Source of the DNA: JADKAV01 sp037045455
Lineage (GTDB): Bacteria; Actinomycetota; Actinomycetes; S36-B12; UBA10799
Direction of reading: 5' to 3'
DNA length: 64,000 nt
Assembly: GCA_037045455.1 (NCBI GenBank)
Contig: JBAOIN010000012.1
Coordinates: 372,001 to 436,000 of the forward strand
This document shows positions 38,773-50,548 of this stretch, in pieces. Positions within the stretch are counted from its first letter, which is position 1; every line of letters starts with the position of its first letter. Below the pieces are notes generated by a model. It ran no database searches and had not been told where the DNA came from. It was given only the letters and a program-made list of their open reading frames with translations. Made by a program: the position numbers and the translations under genes.

Positions 38773-38793
38773 CTTGAGTCGAAAAGACTCATA
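38773..38793 (+). promoter_or_regulatory. HAIR operator (HspR site) of the dnaK operon
   Basis: CTTGAGT-N7-ACTCATA, differing from the HAIR consensus CTTGAGT-N7-ACTCAAG in only the last two bases. It lies 5 bases before a TTGACA -35 box. HspR, encoded at the end of the same operon, should bind here and repress it. Confidence 0.88.
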
Positions 38794-38797
38794 CATA

Positions 38798-38826
38798 TTG
38801 ACAAACAGAGGGCGCGTGGCCACACT
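38798..38826 (+). promoter_or_regulatory. dnaK promoter
   Basis: -35 TTGACA (38798-38803) and -10 CACACT (38821-38826), with 17-base spacing. Predicted start ~38833 leaves a ~31-base leader with a GGAGG ribosome site before ATG 38864. Confidence 0.6.
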
Positions 38827-38863
38827 GGATACCAGAGCCACACACCCCTACTGGAGGAAACAC

Positions 38864-40698
38864 ATGTCACGAGCAGTAGGCATCGACCTGGGCACCACGA
38901 ACTCTGTGGTCGCGGTCCTCGAGGGCGGCGAGCCCACGGTGATCGCCAACGCTGAGGGCGCCCGCACCACCCCGTCCATCGTGGCCTTCGCCAAGAACGG
39001 CGAGGTCCTGGTCGGTGAGGTTGCCAAGCGGCAGGCCGTCACCAACGCCGACCGCACCATCCGGTCGGTCAAGCGTCACATGGGCACGACCTGGACCACC
39101 GACGACATCGACGGCAAGAAGTACACGCCGCAGGAGATCAGTGCCCGCGTGCTGCAGAAGCTCAAGCGCGACGCCGAGTCCTACCTGGGCGAGCCCGTCA
39201 CCGACGCGGTCATCACCGTGCCGGCGTACTTCAACGACTCCCAGCGCCAGGCCACCAAGGAAGCCGGCGAGATCGCGGGCCTGAACGTCCTGCGGATCAT
39301 CAACGAGCCGACTGCCGCCGCGCTGGCCTACGGCCTGGAGAAGGTCGACAAGGAAGAGACCATCCTGGTCTTCGACCTCGGTGGTGGCACGTTCGACGTG
39401 TCCCTGCTGGAGATCGCCGACGGCGTGGTGGAGGTCAAGGCCACCAATGGTGACAACCACCTCGGTGGTGACGACTGGGACAACGCGCTGGTTAACCACC
39501 TCGTGGACCAGTTCAAGCACGCGAACGGCATCGACCTGACCAAGGACAAGATGGCCATGCAGCGTATCCGCGAAGCCGCGGAGAAGGCCAAGATCGAGCT
39601 GTCCAGCTCCCAGCAGACCAGCGTCAACCTGCCCTACATCACGGTGGACGCCGAGAAGAACCCGCTGTTCATGGACGAGACGATCACCCGCGCCCAGTTC
39701 CAGAAGCTGACCCACGACCTGCTCGAGCGCACCCGCAAGCCGTTCCAGCAGGTGCTGTCCGACGCCGGCGTCAGCCCGTCGGAGATCGACCAGATCGTGC
39801 TGGTTGGTGGCTCGACCCGCATGCCCGCGGTCGTGGAACTGGTCAAGGAACTCGGCGGCAAGGAGCCCAACAAGGGCGTCAACCCTGACGAGGTCGTGGC
39901 CGTCGGCGCGGCCCTGCAGGCCGGTGTTCTCAAGGGTGAGGTCAAGGACGTCCTGCTGTTGGACGTGACGCCGCTGAGCCTGGGCATCGAGACCAAGGGC
40001 GGCATCATGACCCGCCTGATCGAGCGGAACACGACGATCCCGACGAAGCGTTCGGAGATCTTCACCACCGCCGACGACAATCAGCCGTCGGTGCTCATTC
40101 AGGTCTACCAGGGCGAGCGCGAGATGGCCGCCTACAACAAGAAGCTCGGCACGTTCGAGCTGACCGGGCTGCCGCCGGCGCCGCGCGGCGATGCCGCAGA
40201 TCGAGGTCACGTTCGACATCGACGCCAACGGCATCGTGCACGTCACGGCCAAGGACCTCGGGACGAACAAGGAGCAGTCGATGACCATCACCGGCGGCAG
40301 CGCGCTGCCCAAGGAGGACATCGAGCGCATGATGGCCGAGGCCGAGTCGCACGCCGAAGAGGACCGCAAGCGCAAGGAGGAGGCCGAGACCCGCAACGGC
40401 GCGGAGCAACTGGTCTACCAGACCGAGAAGTTCCTGGCCGACAACGGCGACAAGGTCCCGGACGACGCCAAGGCGAACGTCGAGGAGCCGCTGGCCGAGC
40501 TGAAGAAGGCGCTGGAGGGCACCGACGTGTCCGCCATCAAGACCGCCGTCGAGAAGGTCGCCACAGCCAGCCAGGCGCTGGGTGCCGCGCTGTACCAGCA
40601 GCAGGCCTCCACTCCGGGTGCGGAGCGCGGGTGAGCAGCCGCAGGCCGACGAGGACGTCGTCGACGCCGAGATCATCGACGAGGACGAGCAGAAGTGA
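38864..40698 (+). CDS. dnaK: Hsp70 chaperone DnaK (frame-disrupted)
   Basis: About 611 residues. MSRAVGIDLGTTNSVVAVLE, AVITVPAYFNDSQRQATKEA, NEPTAAALAYGLEK, LVFDLGGGTFDVSLLEI and GGSTRMPAVVELV are the ATPase motifs; the substrate domain runs through LLDVTPLSLGIETKGGIMT. A frame change near 40190 (one extra base) joins LPPAPRG to MPQIEVTFDIDANG, and another near 40622 leads to EQPQADEDVVDAEIIDEDEQ, the expected acidic tail. Overlaps grpE (GTGA). An essential-type gene with all motifs intact across the breaks. Confidence 0.96.
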
Positions 40699-41247
40699 CC
40701 GAATTCGAATCCGAAGAAGGCGTGCGGGTCACCGACAAGCGCCGGATCGATCCCGAGACCGGCCAGGTGCGGGAAGGGGTCGCCGAGCAGGCGGCCCCGA
40801 CCCCGCCGTCGGACGAGCCCGTGGGTGCATTCAGCGAGAACGTCAAGATCGAGGAACTCACTGCCGACCTGCAGCGGGTCACCGCGGAGTACGCGAACTA
40901 CCGCAAGCGCGTGGACCGCGACCGCGAGGCCATGAACGACCTGGCCGCCGCAGCAGTGGTCAGCGAGTTGCTGCCGATCCTCGACGACCTGGGCCGGGCC
41001 AAGGACCACGGCGAGTACGAGGGTGCCTTGAAGAGCGTGGGCGACCAGTTGGAAGCAACCACCAGCAAGTCTCGGGCTCGAGGCGTTCGGCGCCGAGGGT
41101 GACGCGTTCGACCCGATGATCCACGAGGCGATGACCCACTCGGCAGACAAGGATCTGGAGCAGCCGACCGTGGCCACGGTCTTTGCGGTCGGGTACCGGT
41201 TCCGTGGGCGCGTGCTGCGGCCCGCCCGGGTTGGAGTTGAAGAATGA
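40695..41247 (+). CDS. grpE: nucleotide exchange factor GrpE (frame-disrupted)
   Basis: About 183 residues from GTG 40695. ELTADLQRVTAEYANYRKRV and DRDREAMNDLAAAAVVSELL form the long helix; LPILDDLGRAKDHGE is conserved. One extra T near 41072 shifts the frame; it continues LEAFGAEGDAFDPMIHEAMT and TVFAVGYRFRGRVLRPARVG, the beta domain, to the stop at 41245. Releases ADP from DnaK. Confidence 0.93.
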
Positions 41248-41250
41248 TGC

Positions 41251-41339
41251 AATCCGTTAGCACGCAGGGCATCGGTTAGCACTCCGGGCGCCGAAACCCC
41301 GCCCATGGTGCTAACGGATGCCCGGAACGCTCACCGATT
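41251..41339. repeat. palindromic repeat, family B copy 1, inside the dnaK operon
   Basis: Between grpE and dnaJ. Nested pairs: ATCCGTTAGC with GCTCACCGAT outside, and CATCGGTTAGCAC with GTGCTAACGGATG inside (12 of 13 paired). It matches 50732-50820 and 56221-56300. As RNA it could fold and alter dnaJ expression relative to dnaK-grpE. Confidence 0.8.
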
Positions 41340-41363
41340 CGACACAGGAAAGGAGGGACGCCG

Positions 41364-42467
41364 ATGAGTATGAAGGACTACCTCGAGAAGGACTATTACA
41401 AGACGCTCGGCGTCCCGAAGGATGCCGATGCCGCGGCGATCAAGAAGGCGTATCGCAAGCTCGCGCGCGAGTTGCACCCGGACACCAACCCCGATCCGAA
41501 AGCCGCCGATCGCTTTAAGGACGTGTCCGAGGCCAACGACGTGCTGTCTGACCCGACCAAACGCCAGGAGTACGACGAGGCCCGGCAGATGGCCGCCAGC
41601 GGCGGATTCCGGATGCCGGGCGCTGCCGGGCCTGGCCCGGACTTCGACTTCGGCGACATCTTCCGCCGCGCTGGAGGCAGTGCCGGAGACTTCGGCGAGA
41701 CGCTGTCGGGGCTGTTCAACCGCCGCGGCGCGCGTCAGCAGGCCCGCCGCGGCCAGGACATTGAAGCCGACGTCAACATCTCGTTTCCAGAGTCGCTGCG
41801 CGGGCTGACCACGCAGATGCGGCTGACCAGCGAGGATGCGTGTCCGGACTGCGCAGGTACCGGCGCCAAAGCCGGCACCGTGCCGCGGGTCTGCCCCGAT
41901 TGTGAAGGCACTGGGATGTCGTCGCGCAATGCTGGCGGCTTCGCATTCGCCGAGCCGTGTCCGCACTGTCGCGGCCGGGGTCTGATCGTCGACGACCCGT
42001 GCCCGCGCTGCCATGGCTCTGGCCGGGCGGCATCCAGCACGATGGTCAACGCGCGTGTCCCGGCCGGCGTCAAGGACGGCCAGAAGGTCCGGCTGCGCGG
42101 CAAGGGTGCACCCGGTGAGAGCGGGGGCCACAACGGCGACCTGATCATCACGGTCCACGTCGCACCCGACCCCACGTTCACGCGCAAGGACGACAACATC
42201 GCCGTGACGGTCCCGGCGCCGTTCGACGCCATGGCCCTGGGCGGCCAGGTGAAAGTGCCGCTGCCGCTGGGCGGAACCAAGACTCTGAAGCTACCGGAGG
42301 GCACCAGTAACGGGCGTACCTTCCGCATCCGCGGCGAAGGTGCCCCTCGCAAGGACGGCACTAAGGGCGACCTGCTGGCCACCGTCGTCGTCACCGTTCC
42401 ATCCGACCTGAACGCCGAGGCCCGCGAGGCCGTCGAGCGGTACCGAAAGGCGATGAGCAATGGATGA
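41364..42467 (+). CDS. dnaJ: co-chaperone DnaJ
   Basis: 367 residues, intact. GGAAAGGAGGG precedes ATG 41364. The J domain DYYKTLGVPKDADAAAIKKA carries HPD in RELHPDTNPD; a Gly/Phe-rich part (FRMPGAAGPGPDFDFGDIF) and four CxxCxGxG-type zinc repeats (CPDCAGTG, CPDCEGTG, CPHCRGRG, CPRCHGSG) follow; then the C-terminal substrate domains. Stimulates DnaK ATPase. Confidence 0.96.
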   Translation: MSMKDYLEKDYYKTLGVPKDADAAAIKKAYRKLARELHPDTNPDPKAADRFKDVSEANDVLSDPTKRQEYDEARQMAASGGFRMPGAAGPGPDFDFGDIFRRAGGSAGDFGETLSGLFNRRGARQQARRGQDIEADVNISFPESLRGLTTQMRLTSEDACPDCAGTGAKAGTVPRVCPDCEGTGMSSRNAGGFAFAEPCPHCRGRGLIVDDPCPRCHGSGRAASSTMVNARVPAGVKDGQKVRLRGKGAPGESGGHNGDLIITVHVAPDPTFTRKDDNIAVTVPAPFDAMALGGQVKVPLPLGGTKTLKLPEGTSNGRTFRIRGEGAPRKDGTKGDLLATVVVTVPSDLNAEAREAVERYRKAMSNG

Positions 42468-42774
42468 GGACTTCCCGGCATACGTGATCTCCATCGCCGC
42501 CCAGTTGTCCGGGCTGCACCCGCAGACGCTGCGGCAGTACGACCGGCTCGGTCTGGTCACTCCGCAGCGCTCGGGGCGGTACCGGCTGTACAGCCTGCGC
42601 GACATCCGGCGCTTGGAGAAGGTGCAAACCCTGTCCGACGCTGGACTGAACCTCGAAGGCATCCGGCGGGTCATGGAACTCGAGGAGCAGGTCGAGGAGT
42701 TGCGCAAGCGGTTGAGCCGGTACGAGCACCAGGAGCGGTCGACGGCGCTGGTCGTCTATCGCGGCCGCCGCTAG
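42460..42774 (+). CDS. hspR: MerR-family heat-shock repressor HspR
   Basis: 104 residues, overlapping dnaJ by eight bases. VISIAAQLSGLHPQTLRQYD, RLGLVTPQRSGRYRLYSLRD is the MerR winged helix; RRVMELEEQVEELRKRLSRY is the dimer coiled coil. The last gene of the dnaK operon, as in Streptomyces, so it represses its own operon through HAIR. HAIR sites stand before dnaK and clpB. Confidence 0.95.
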   Translation: MDEDFPAYVISIAAQLSGLHPQTLRQYDRLGLVTPQRSGRYRLYSLRDIRRLEKVQTLSDAGLNLEGIRRVMELEEQVEELRKRLSRYEHQERSTALVVYRGRR

Positions 42775-42849
42775 ACGAAGCGCTTCGTGCTCCCGAACCA
42801 TGCTCCTCGCCGGTTTACTTGATCTTCGCCACCTACAGAGGGTGGTGCG

Positions 42850-42966
42850 CCGCGGACTGTTCGAAGCGCCGACGTATCGGCTGCGGCCCGGAGGTTCTGG
42901 TCATTCTCCCGCCTCTGCATGACCGCATCGTGACCAGAACCCAGAAAGTGCACGGCTGGCGCAACA
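42850..42966. repeat. dispersed repeat, family D copy 2
   Basis: Matches 32614-32735 along its length, including the pair GGTTCTGGTCA / TGACCAGAACC around CTGCATGACCGC. It ends 36 bases before the clpB HAIR site and fills most of the gap after hspR. Not coding. Confidence 0.75.
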
Positions 42967-43002
42967 CCCTCTGGAACTGGCGAGCATCGGCAGATGCATT
43001 AC

Positions 43003-43023
43003 CTTGATACGAACCGACTCATA
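43003..43023 (+). promoter_or_regulatory. HAIR operator (HspR site) of clpB
   Basis: CTTGATA-N7-ACTCATA, a slightly weaker HAIR than at dnaK. Its distance to the TTGACA box (5 bases) is identical to dnaK, so the two promoters share one regulatory design. Confidence 0.82.
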
Positions 43024-43027
43024 GTTA

Positions 43028-43057
43028 TTGACATCAGCAGGCCGGCGACCGCACAAT
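43028..43057 (+). promoter_or_regulatory. clpB promoter, probably giving a leaderless transcript
   Basis: -35 TTGACA (43028-43033) and -10 CACAAT (43052-43057), with 18-base spacing. A start seven bases downstream would fall on or next to ATG 43064, and no good ribosome site precedes that ATG. Confidence 0.5.
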
Positions 43058-43063
43058 GGAACC

Positions 43064-45598
<2,535 letters not shown>

Positions 45599-45602
45599 CG
45601 GA

Positions 45603-45641
45603 CCTTTGTGGTTGGCGAAGCCTCCCTGCCAACCACAAAGG
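45603..45641 (+). terminator. hairpin after clpB
   Basis: CCTTTGTGGTTGGC and GCCAACCACAAAGG form a perfect 14-base stem around an 11-base loop, starting five bases after the clpB stop. Likely a terminator, although no T-run follows. Confidence 0.6.
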
Positions 45642-45803
45642 CACGCGACACGCCGAAGCGAGTGCTCAGCACGCGGCGTGGCCCGTACCTAACCGGTTGG
45701 AACCCGAACTGCAGTTCAGCCTCCTCAACCACATCGGTACGGAGAGGGTCACGGTCGGGCAACGGCGCCTGCGGGCTTCTCCGCACGGCGTTACTGTGCC
45801 GCC

Positions 45804-46913
45804 ATGCGCAAAGCCCTGATCCTGCTCACCGCCGGCGCTGTCGCCGTTCCGCTGACAGCCGCTCCGGCCATGGCGGCAGACAACGTCACCGTGATGACCC
45901 GCAACGTCTTCCTTGGCGCCGACCTCGGTCCCGCGTTGAGGGCCACCGGTACCGGCGAATTCATCGAGGCAGCTGGCCAGATCTTCCGGCAGCTGCGATC
46001 GACGAACTTCCCGAAGCGCGCCAAAGGCCTGGCTCAGGAAGTGCAGCAGCGCAAGCCCGATCTGATTGGCCTGCAAGAGGTGGCGCTGTGGCGCCAGGGC
46101 CCCGTCAACCTCAGTGCGGTTCTGACGCAGCAGCCCACGGCAACGAAGGTCTACCAGGACTTCTTGAAGATCCTGCTCAAGGAGATCAACAAGGGCAAGG
46201 TGAAGTACGAGGTCGTCAAGGTCCAGAAGGAGTTCGACTTCGAGGCGCCCACGGACGTCGATGGCAACCCCGCGACGGGTACGTCAGGGGCTGACAAGGA
46301 CTTCCGGCTCACCATGCGCGACGTGATCTTGAAGAAGAAGGGCTCGCGGGTCAAGGTCAAGGATCAGCAGGGCGCCCAATACAGCACGAAGAACAGTTTC
46401 AGCGTCAAGGTCGCCGGAGCAGTGACGGTCACGTCCCGCCGCGGATGGCTGTCGACCCGCGCGAAGGTCGGCGACAGCCGCTGGTTCACATTCGCGAACA
46501 CTCACCTCGAGGCGTTCGACGACCGCACGCAGGTTCCCAGCATCCGGGCCAAGCAGGCCGGTGAGTTCGCGAAGGTAATGGCGAAGGTCAAGGGCCCGCT
46601 GATCACCCTCGGTGACTACAACTCCGACGTCCCCGGCCTAGTCCCTGGTGACGAGCAGGCGTTCCAGACATTGACGAACGCGGGCTTCGTTGACATCGGT
46701 ACCACGACCCCACTGAGCTGTTGCATCGAGAGTTCCGACGACATGCAGACCGGGGGCTCGATCGCCGACTTCGACCACCGCGTCGACCAGATCTTCACGA
46801 CCACTCCCAAGAAGGTGAAGAAGGTCAAGACGTGGGTCGTGGGCCGGGAGCAGTCGTTCGGCTTCTGGCACTCCGACCACGCTGGGGTGGTGGGCCGCTA
46901 CACGCTGAAGTAG
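45804..46913 (+). CDS. secreted endonuclease/exonuclease/phosphatase-family protein
   Basis: 369 residues. The signal MRKALILLTAGAVAVPLTAA ends APAMAAD. VTVMTRNVFLGADLGPAL, LIGLQEVALWRQG (metal Glu), WFTFANTHLEAFDDRTQVPS, LITLGDYNSDV (Asn/Asp) and FWHSDHAGVVGRY (catalytic DH) place it in the EEP (DNase I/sphingomyelinase) fold. Substrate could be nucleic acid or phospholipid. Confidence 0.87.
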   Translation: MRKALILLTAGAVAVPLTAAPAMAADNVTVMTRNVFLGADLGPALRATGTGEFIEAAGQIFRQLRSTNFPKRAKGLAQEVQQRKPDLIGLQEVALWRQGPVNLSAVLTQQPTATKVYQDFLKILLKEINKGKVKYEVVKVQKEFDFEAPTDVDGNPATGTSGADKDFRLTMRDVILKKKGSRVKVKDQQGAQYSTKNSFSVKVAGAVTVTSRRGWLSTRAKVGDSRWFTFANTHLEAFDDRTQVPSIRAKQAGEFAKVMAKVKGPLITLGDYNSDVPGLVPGDEQAFQTLTNAGFVDIGTTTPLSCCIESSDDMQTGGSIADFDHRVDQIFTTTPKKVKKVKTWVVGREQSFGFWHSDHAGVVGRYTLK

Positions 46914-46914
46914 G

Positions 46915-48585
46915 TCACTGCAGAGATTCCAGCCATTCTTGCGTGTCGCGGCGACGGTCCCGCAACCACTCCAGTCGGGCGCCGGCGACGATGAGCGCAG
47001 CCCCGACGATCGCCAGCGCCAGCCACCGCGGTAGGAGATCGAGTGTCGCGAAAAGTTGCGCGACGGCCGTGATCCCGATGGCAATCGCGGACGGTACAAC
47101 GAGACCCAGGATGTGACCTCGCACGCCGATCAGTAGCAGGACCAAGCCCGCTGTCATCACCACGAGGAAGCGGATCAAGGACGGCTGCGACCAGGGTTCG
47201 AACCAGGAGGCCAGGGCGCTGGGGATCAGTGCGACGCTGACTGCCGGCGCAAGCACGATCGCGGAGTTGTGGGTTCCGGCCCGCCACTGCAGCAAGCCTG
47301 CGAGCAGGAACAGGGCGGCCAGCGCCAGCGTCGGGCCCTCGAAGATCGGCGGACTGGACCACTGCAGAAGCAGAGCGACTTCGGCGAAGCCGGCGCCGAG
47401 CCAGGCGAGAGGTGCGGCGGGTCGCGCGTAGAACGCTGCTGCATACAACGCGACTGCAGCGAGCGCGAGGACCAACGCCGCATCATCCGGGCGATACGCC
47501 AACCACGGAAGCCACACTGCCAGTGCGCTGAGCAGCGCGATCGGCGGCTTACGCACGAGGGCGAAGAGCAACCCGCCGCCGGCGATGGCCACTACGCCGG
47601 ACACCAAAGCGCTGTCCGGAACCATCATCGCCAGCAGCGCCAGCCAGAACCCGAACAGCGGCCAGCCGACCCACTCGCGCCAACCGTCCTCCGGGACGAG
47701 TAGCAGGATGAGCAGCGCAGCGGCGATGACCAGGATCGCTCCGGCTGGCGGACGTTGGGTCAGCAACCCGAGGGTCAGGCCGACTGCCGGCATCAGTGCG
47801 ATTACCCCGGCCAGCCGTCGTGGCAGCGACCCGGAGGTGAGCAGAGCGGTGGCCGCAGCGAGGAACGTCGCCGCCGCAACGGTCATGTCCACCTCATCGT
47901 TGCCGAGCCGCGTCAGAACCAGCCCGAGCACAGTGGCCACGACGAACGGCGTCGTGAGCCAGCCCAGCCAGGTCCAGGCCCGCAGCCCGAACCATCGTCC
48001 TAACCCGATGCCGAATGCCACGAGTGCGCAAGTCACGATCAGCCAGTACGGATACCGTGCCTTCGTCCATTCCTGGGGCACCACGTCGAGAGCCGGTGCG
48101 GCGACAAGCGTGATGGCAGCCAGGCCGAAGGCCACGACGGCCAGCGCTTCCGCGGTGCGGGGCGTCCGGCCCCGCGTCGCGATCGTGACCGAAGTGACGA
48201 GCAACGTGACGAGTAATAGCGCGAACCAGCGCCCCACCGGGCCGATCAGTTCCCAGGCGACCGCAACAAACACGAGTCCTGCGAGCAGCAGGAGCAGCGC
48301 ACCGAGGCTGATCAGCAGCAATTGGGTCGAGCCTCCACGTGGCGCTGTCGCCGGCGCTGGAGTGGCGACCTTCCAGATCCCGTACTGCGTGGCCAACGGT
48401 TCGGCCGGCGGAACCTCGCCATTCGCGATGCGTTCCTGCAGCCACTGCTGCCGGCCCGCGAGGTAGGCCGCCTCCTGCAGATAGCCCAGGTAGCCGCGGT
48501 AGCCGCACGTACACGTGACCATGCCGTCGGGGGCGACGGCGGTGATCTCCCGGCCGCACCGGGGACACTGGGCGAGGGCACTCAC
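46915..48585 (-). CDS. large membrane protein with N-terminal zinc ribbon (SCO7613/DUF2157-like)
   Basis: 556 residues from GTG 48585. A four-Cys ribbon CPRCGREI...CTCGYRGYLGYL at the start is followed by QEAAYLAGRQQWLQERIANG and then about sixteen hydrophobic segments. The pattern agrees with actinobacterial SCO7613-type membrane proteins, whose role is unknown. Its end is two bases from the end of the convergent EEP gene. Confidence 0.7.
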   Translation of the reverse strand: MSALAQCPRCGREITAVAPDGMVTCTCGYRGYLGYLQEAAYLAGRQQWLQERIANGEVPPAEPLATQYGIWKVATPAPATAPRGGSTQLLLISLGALLLLLAGLVFVAVAWELIGPVGRWFALLLVTLLVTSVTIATRGRTPRTAEALAVVAFGLAAITLVAAPALDVVPQEWTKARYPYWLIVTCALVAFGIGLGRWFGLRAWTWLGWLTTPFVVATVLGLVLTRLGNDEVDMTVAAATFLAAATALLTSGSLPRRLAGVIALMPAVGLTLGLLTQRPPAGAILVIAAALLILLLVPEDGWREWVGWPLFGFWLALLAMMVPDSALVSGVVAIAGGGLLFALVRKPPIALLSALAVWLPWLAYRPDDAALVLALAAVALYAAAFYARPAAPLAWLGAGFAEVALLLQWSSPPIFEGPTLALAALFLLAGLLQWRAGTHNSAIVLAPAVSVALIPSALASWFEPWSQPSLIRFLVVMTAGLVLLLIGVRGHILGLVVPSAIAIGITAVAQLFATLDLLPRWLALAIVGAALIVAGARLEWLRDRRRDTQEWLESLQ

Positions 48586-48637
48586 CAGATCACGGTACGG
48601 GCTTGGGGTCTGCTGCGAACAGAACCACGAATTGCCG

Positions 48638-49111
48638 CTAAGACCCGTGGGCGCGCTCGAAATCCAGCAGCCAGCGCTTGGCGTCCATGCCACCCGCGAA
48701 ACCGGTCAACGCCCCCGATGCGCCCACGACTCGGTGGCACGGGACGACGATGCTCAGCGGGTTACGGCCGTTGGCCGCGCCCACGGCCCGGGCCTTGGCC
48801 GGGTCGCCCAGCCGCCGGGCCTGCTCGCCGTAGGTGATCGTCTGGCCGTAGGGAATCTCTTGCAGGACCTTCCAGGCCGACTGCTGGAAGACAGTGCCAG
48901 CGGGATCAAGCGCCATCGTGAACTCACGGCGGTCACCGGCGAAGTACTCGTGCAGCTCCCGCGCTGTTTGCACCAGGATCGGGTGGTCGTCATCGCGCGC
49001 ACCTGTCGGCAGGGCACGCACGTCGTCGGGCCACCACACCGCCTGCAAGCCGATGTCCGAAGCCACCAGCGTCAACTCCCCGACGGGGCTTTGGTAGGTC
49101 GTGTAAGGCAT
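48638..49111 (-). CDS. ogt: methylated-DNA--protein-cysteine S-methyltransferase
   Basis: 157 residues from ATG 49111. IPYGQTITYGEQARRLG is the HTH; NPLSIVVPCHRVVGASGALT holds the acceptor Cys in PCHRV. It repairs O6-alkylguanine by suicide transfer. It starts on the last base of the Ada/AlkA stop codon, so the two repair genes are translationally coupled. Confidence 0.95.
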   Translation of the reverse strand: MPYTTYQSPVGELTLVASDIGLQAVWWPDDVRALPTGARDDDHPILVQTARELHEYFAGDRREFTMALDPAGTVFQQSAWKVLQEIPYGQTITYGEQARRLGDPAKARAVGAANGRNPLSIVVPCHRVVGASGALTGFAGGMDAKRWLLDFERAHGS

Positions 49112-50457
49112 CAGTCCTCCAGGTTCCACAAGTAGTGCATCGCGTAGGAGCGCCACGGTTTCCAGCGCGGGTCGTCAGGGTCCAGGCCGAAGCGAGCGGC
49201 ACCTCGCACGATCCCGAGATCACCGGGCAGCGCAACGTCGGGGTCGCCGAGCGCCCGCATGCGGATGTAGGACGCGGTCCACGGCCCGATTCCGGGGACG
49301 TCCAGCAGCGCCAGATAGGCCTCATCCCAATCGCATCCGGGGTCGAGCGTGATGCGGCCCTCCGCGAGCCGCGCCGCGAGTTCGATGACGGTGTGCGCTC
49401 GGCGCCGTGGCATCCGCAGTGTTTGCGGATCGAGCGCTGCGAGTTCGGCGCTGGTCGGGAACTGCCCATCCTGAACGAGCCGGCCCGCTGCGGTCCGTGC
49501 CGCTGCGACGCTGATCTGCTGGCCGAGAACGGCGCGGATAGCGGTCTCCTCGGGGTCGAACGCGCTCGGGCTGCGCAACCCGGGGATGCGTTGCACCGGC
49601 AGGGTGGCGGCCAGGGTCTCCGCCACCGCCACCGGGTCTGCGTCCAGATCCAGCATCCGGCGCAATCGGCTCACGGCCGGTGCCAGATCGCGAACGTCGT
49701 CGAGGTGCAGCGTGACCTGGCAGTGATCGGCCTGGGCCCGGATGCTTGCCTGACCGGTGCCATTGGGCAGGCGCAGCACGCGGGAGAACGTTGTCCCGTC
49801 CCACTGCTCGACACCGGGGATCGCGCGCATACCCAAGAACTCGAGCAGGCGATCACCGGCGAACGGAACTCGGGCTGGGAGCCGCAGGCTCAACACGCCG
49901 GGCTCCGCACATCCGCGCAACTGCTGGGGCGCCGTGGCATAGACGGCCCGCATCGTGTCGTTGAACTGCCGGATGCTGCCGAAGCCCGCCGCAAACGCGA
50001 CGTCGGCTGCGGGCATGGCCGTGTTCTCCAGCAGCGTGCGGGCGGTCTGTGCGCGATGCGCACGGGCGATGGCCAGGGGCCCGGCGCCCAGCTTCTGAGT
50101 CATCAGCCGGGTCAGGTGCCGCGGGGTGTAGCCCAGATGTGCGGCCAGTCCACTCACGCCCTCGCGGTCCACGACGCCGTCAGCGATCAGCCGCATCGCA
50201 CGGGCCACGAGATCGCTGCGTGTGTTCCATTCCGGAGAACCGGGGGAAGCGTCGGGGCGGCAGCGCTTGCAGGCGCGGAACCCAGCGGCTTGTGCCGCAG
50301 CGGCGGTGGGGTGAAACTCCACGTTGCGGCGCTTGGGCGTGATCGCCGGGCAACTGGGGCGGCAGTAGATGCCTGTCGTGCGGACCGCGGTGTAGAACCA
50401 GCCGTCGAAGCGCGCGTCCCGGCTGCTGACCGCCCGGTAGCACGTCTCGAAGTCCAT
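49111..50457 (-). CDS. Ada N-terminal/AraC HTH fused to AlkA DNA-3-methyladenine glycosylase
   Basis: 448 residues. The Ada zinc domain (GWFYTAVRTTGIYCRPSCPA, ACKRCRPDASPG) has the four ligand Cys and the phosphotriester acceptor; an AraC-type HTH follows (LAAHLGYTPRHLTRLMTQKL). The AlkA part has an HhH-GPD fold (LDVPGIGPWTASYIRMRALG) with the catalytic Asp in GDPDVALPGDLGI. The second Ada domain (Cys methyltransferase) is supplied separately by ogt. A common actinobacterial adaptive-response module. Confidence 0.93.
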   Translation of the reverse strand: MDFETCYRAVSSRDARFDGWFYTAVRTTGIYCRPSCPAITPKRRNVEFHPTAAAAQAAGFRACKRCRPDASPGSPEWNTRSDLVARAMRLIADGVVDREGVSGLAAHLGYTPRHLTRLMTQKLGAGPLAIARAHRAQTARTLLENTAMPAADVAFAAGFGSIRQFNDTMRAVYATAPQQLRGCAEPGVLSLRLPARVPFAGDRLLEFLGMRAIPGVEQWDGTTFSRVLRLPNGTGQASIRAQADHCQVTLHLDDVRDLAPAVSRLRRMLDLDADPVAVAETLAATLPVQRIPGLRSPSAFDPEETAIRAVLGQQISVAAARTAAGRLVQDGQFPTSAELAALDPQTLRMPRRRAHTVIELAARLAEGRITLDPGCDWDEAYLALLDVPGIGPWTASYIRMRALGDPDVALPGDLGIVRGAARFGLDPDDPRWKPWRSYAMHYLWNLED

Positions 50458-50548
50458 GGCCTCCAGTCTGCGGGTGGCACCGAGGTTGGGCTAGCGGTTT
50501 TCGGACATGGCCCTCTCGCCGCGGTCAGCCATGGCCGTGCGGCGGTTT

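Noticed and set aside
38867..40396. 509-residue frame antisense to dnaK
   Set aside because: Shadow of the strongly biased dnaK codons; no motif, and it stops at the dnaK start.
39900..41250. Programmed frameshifting in dnaK and grpE
   Set aside because: No slippery heptamer or conserved structure at the junctions, and unrelated genes show the same breaks, so error is the simpler cause.
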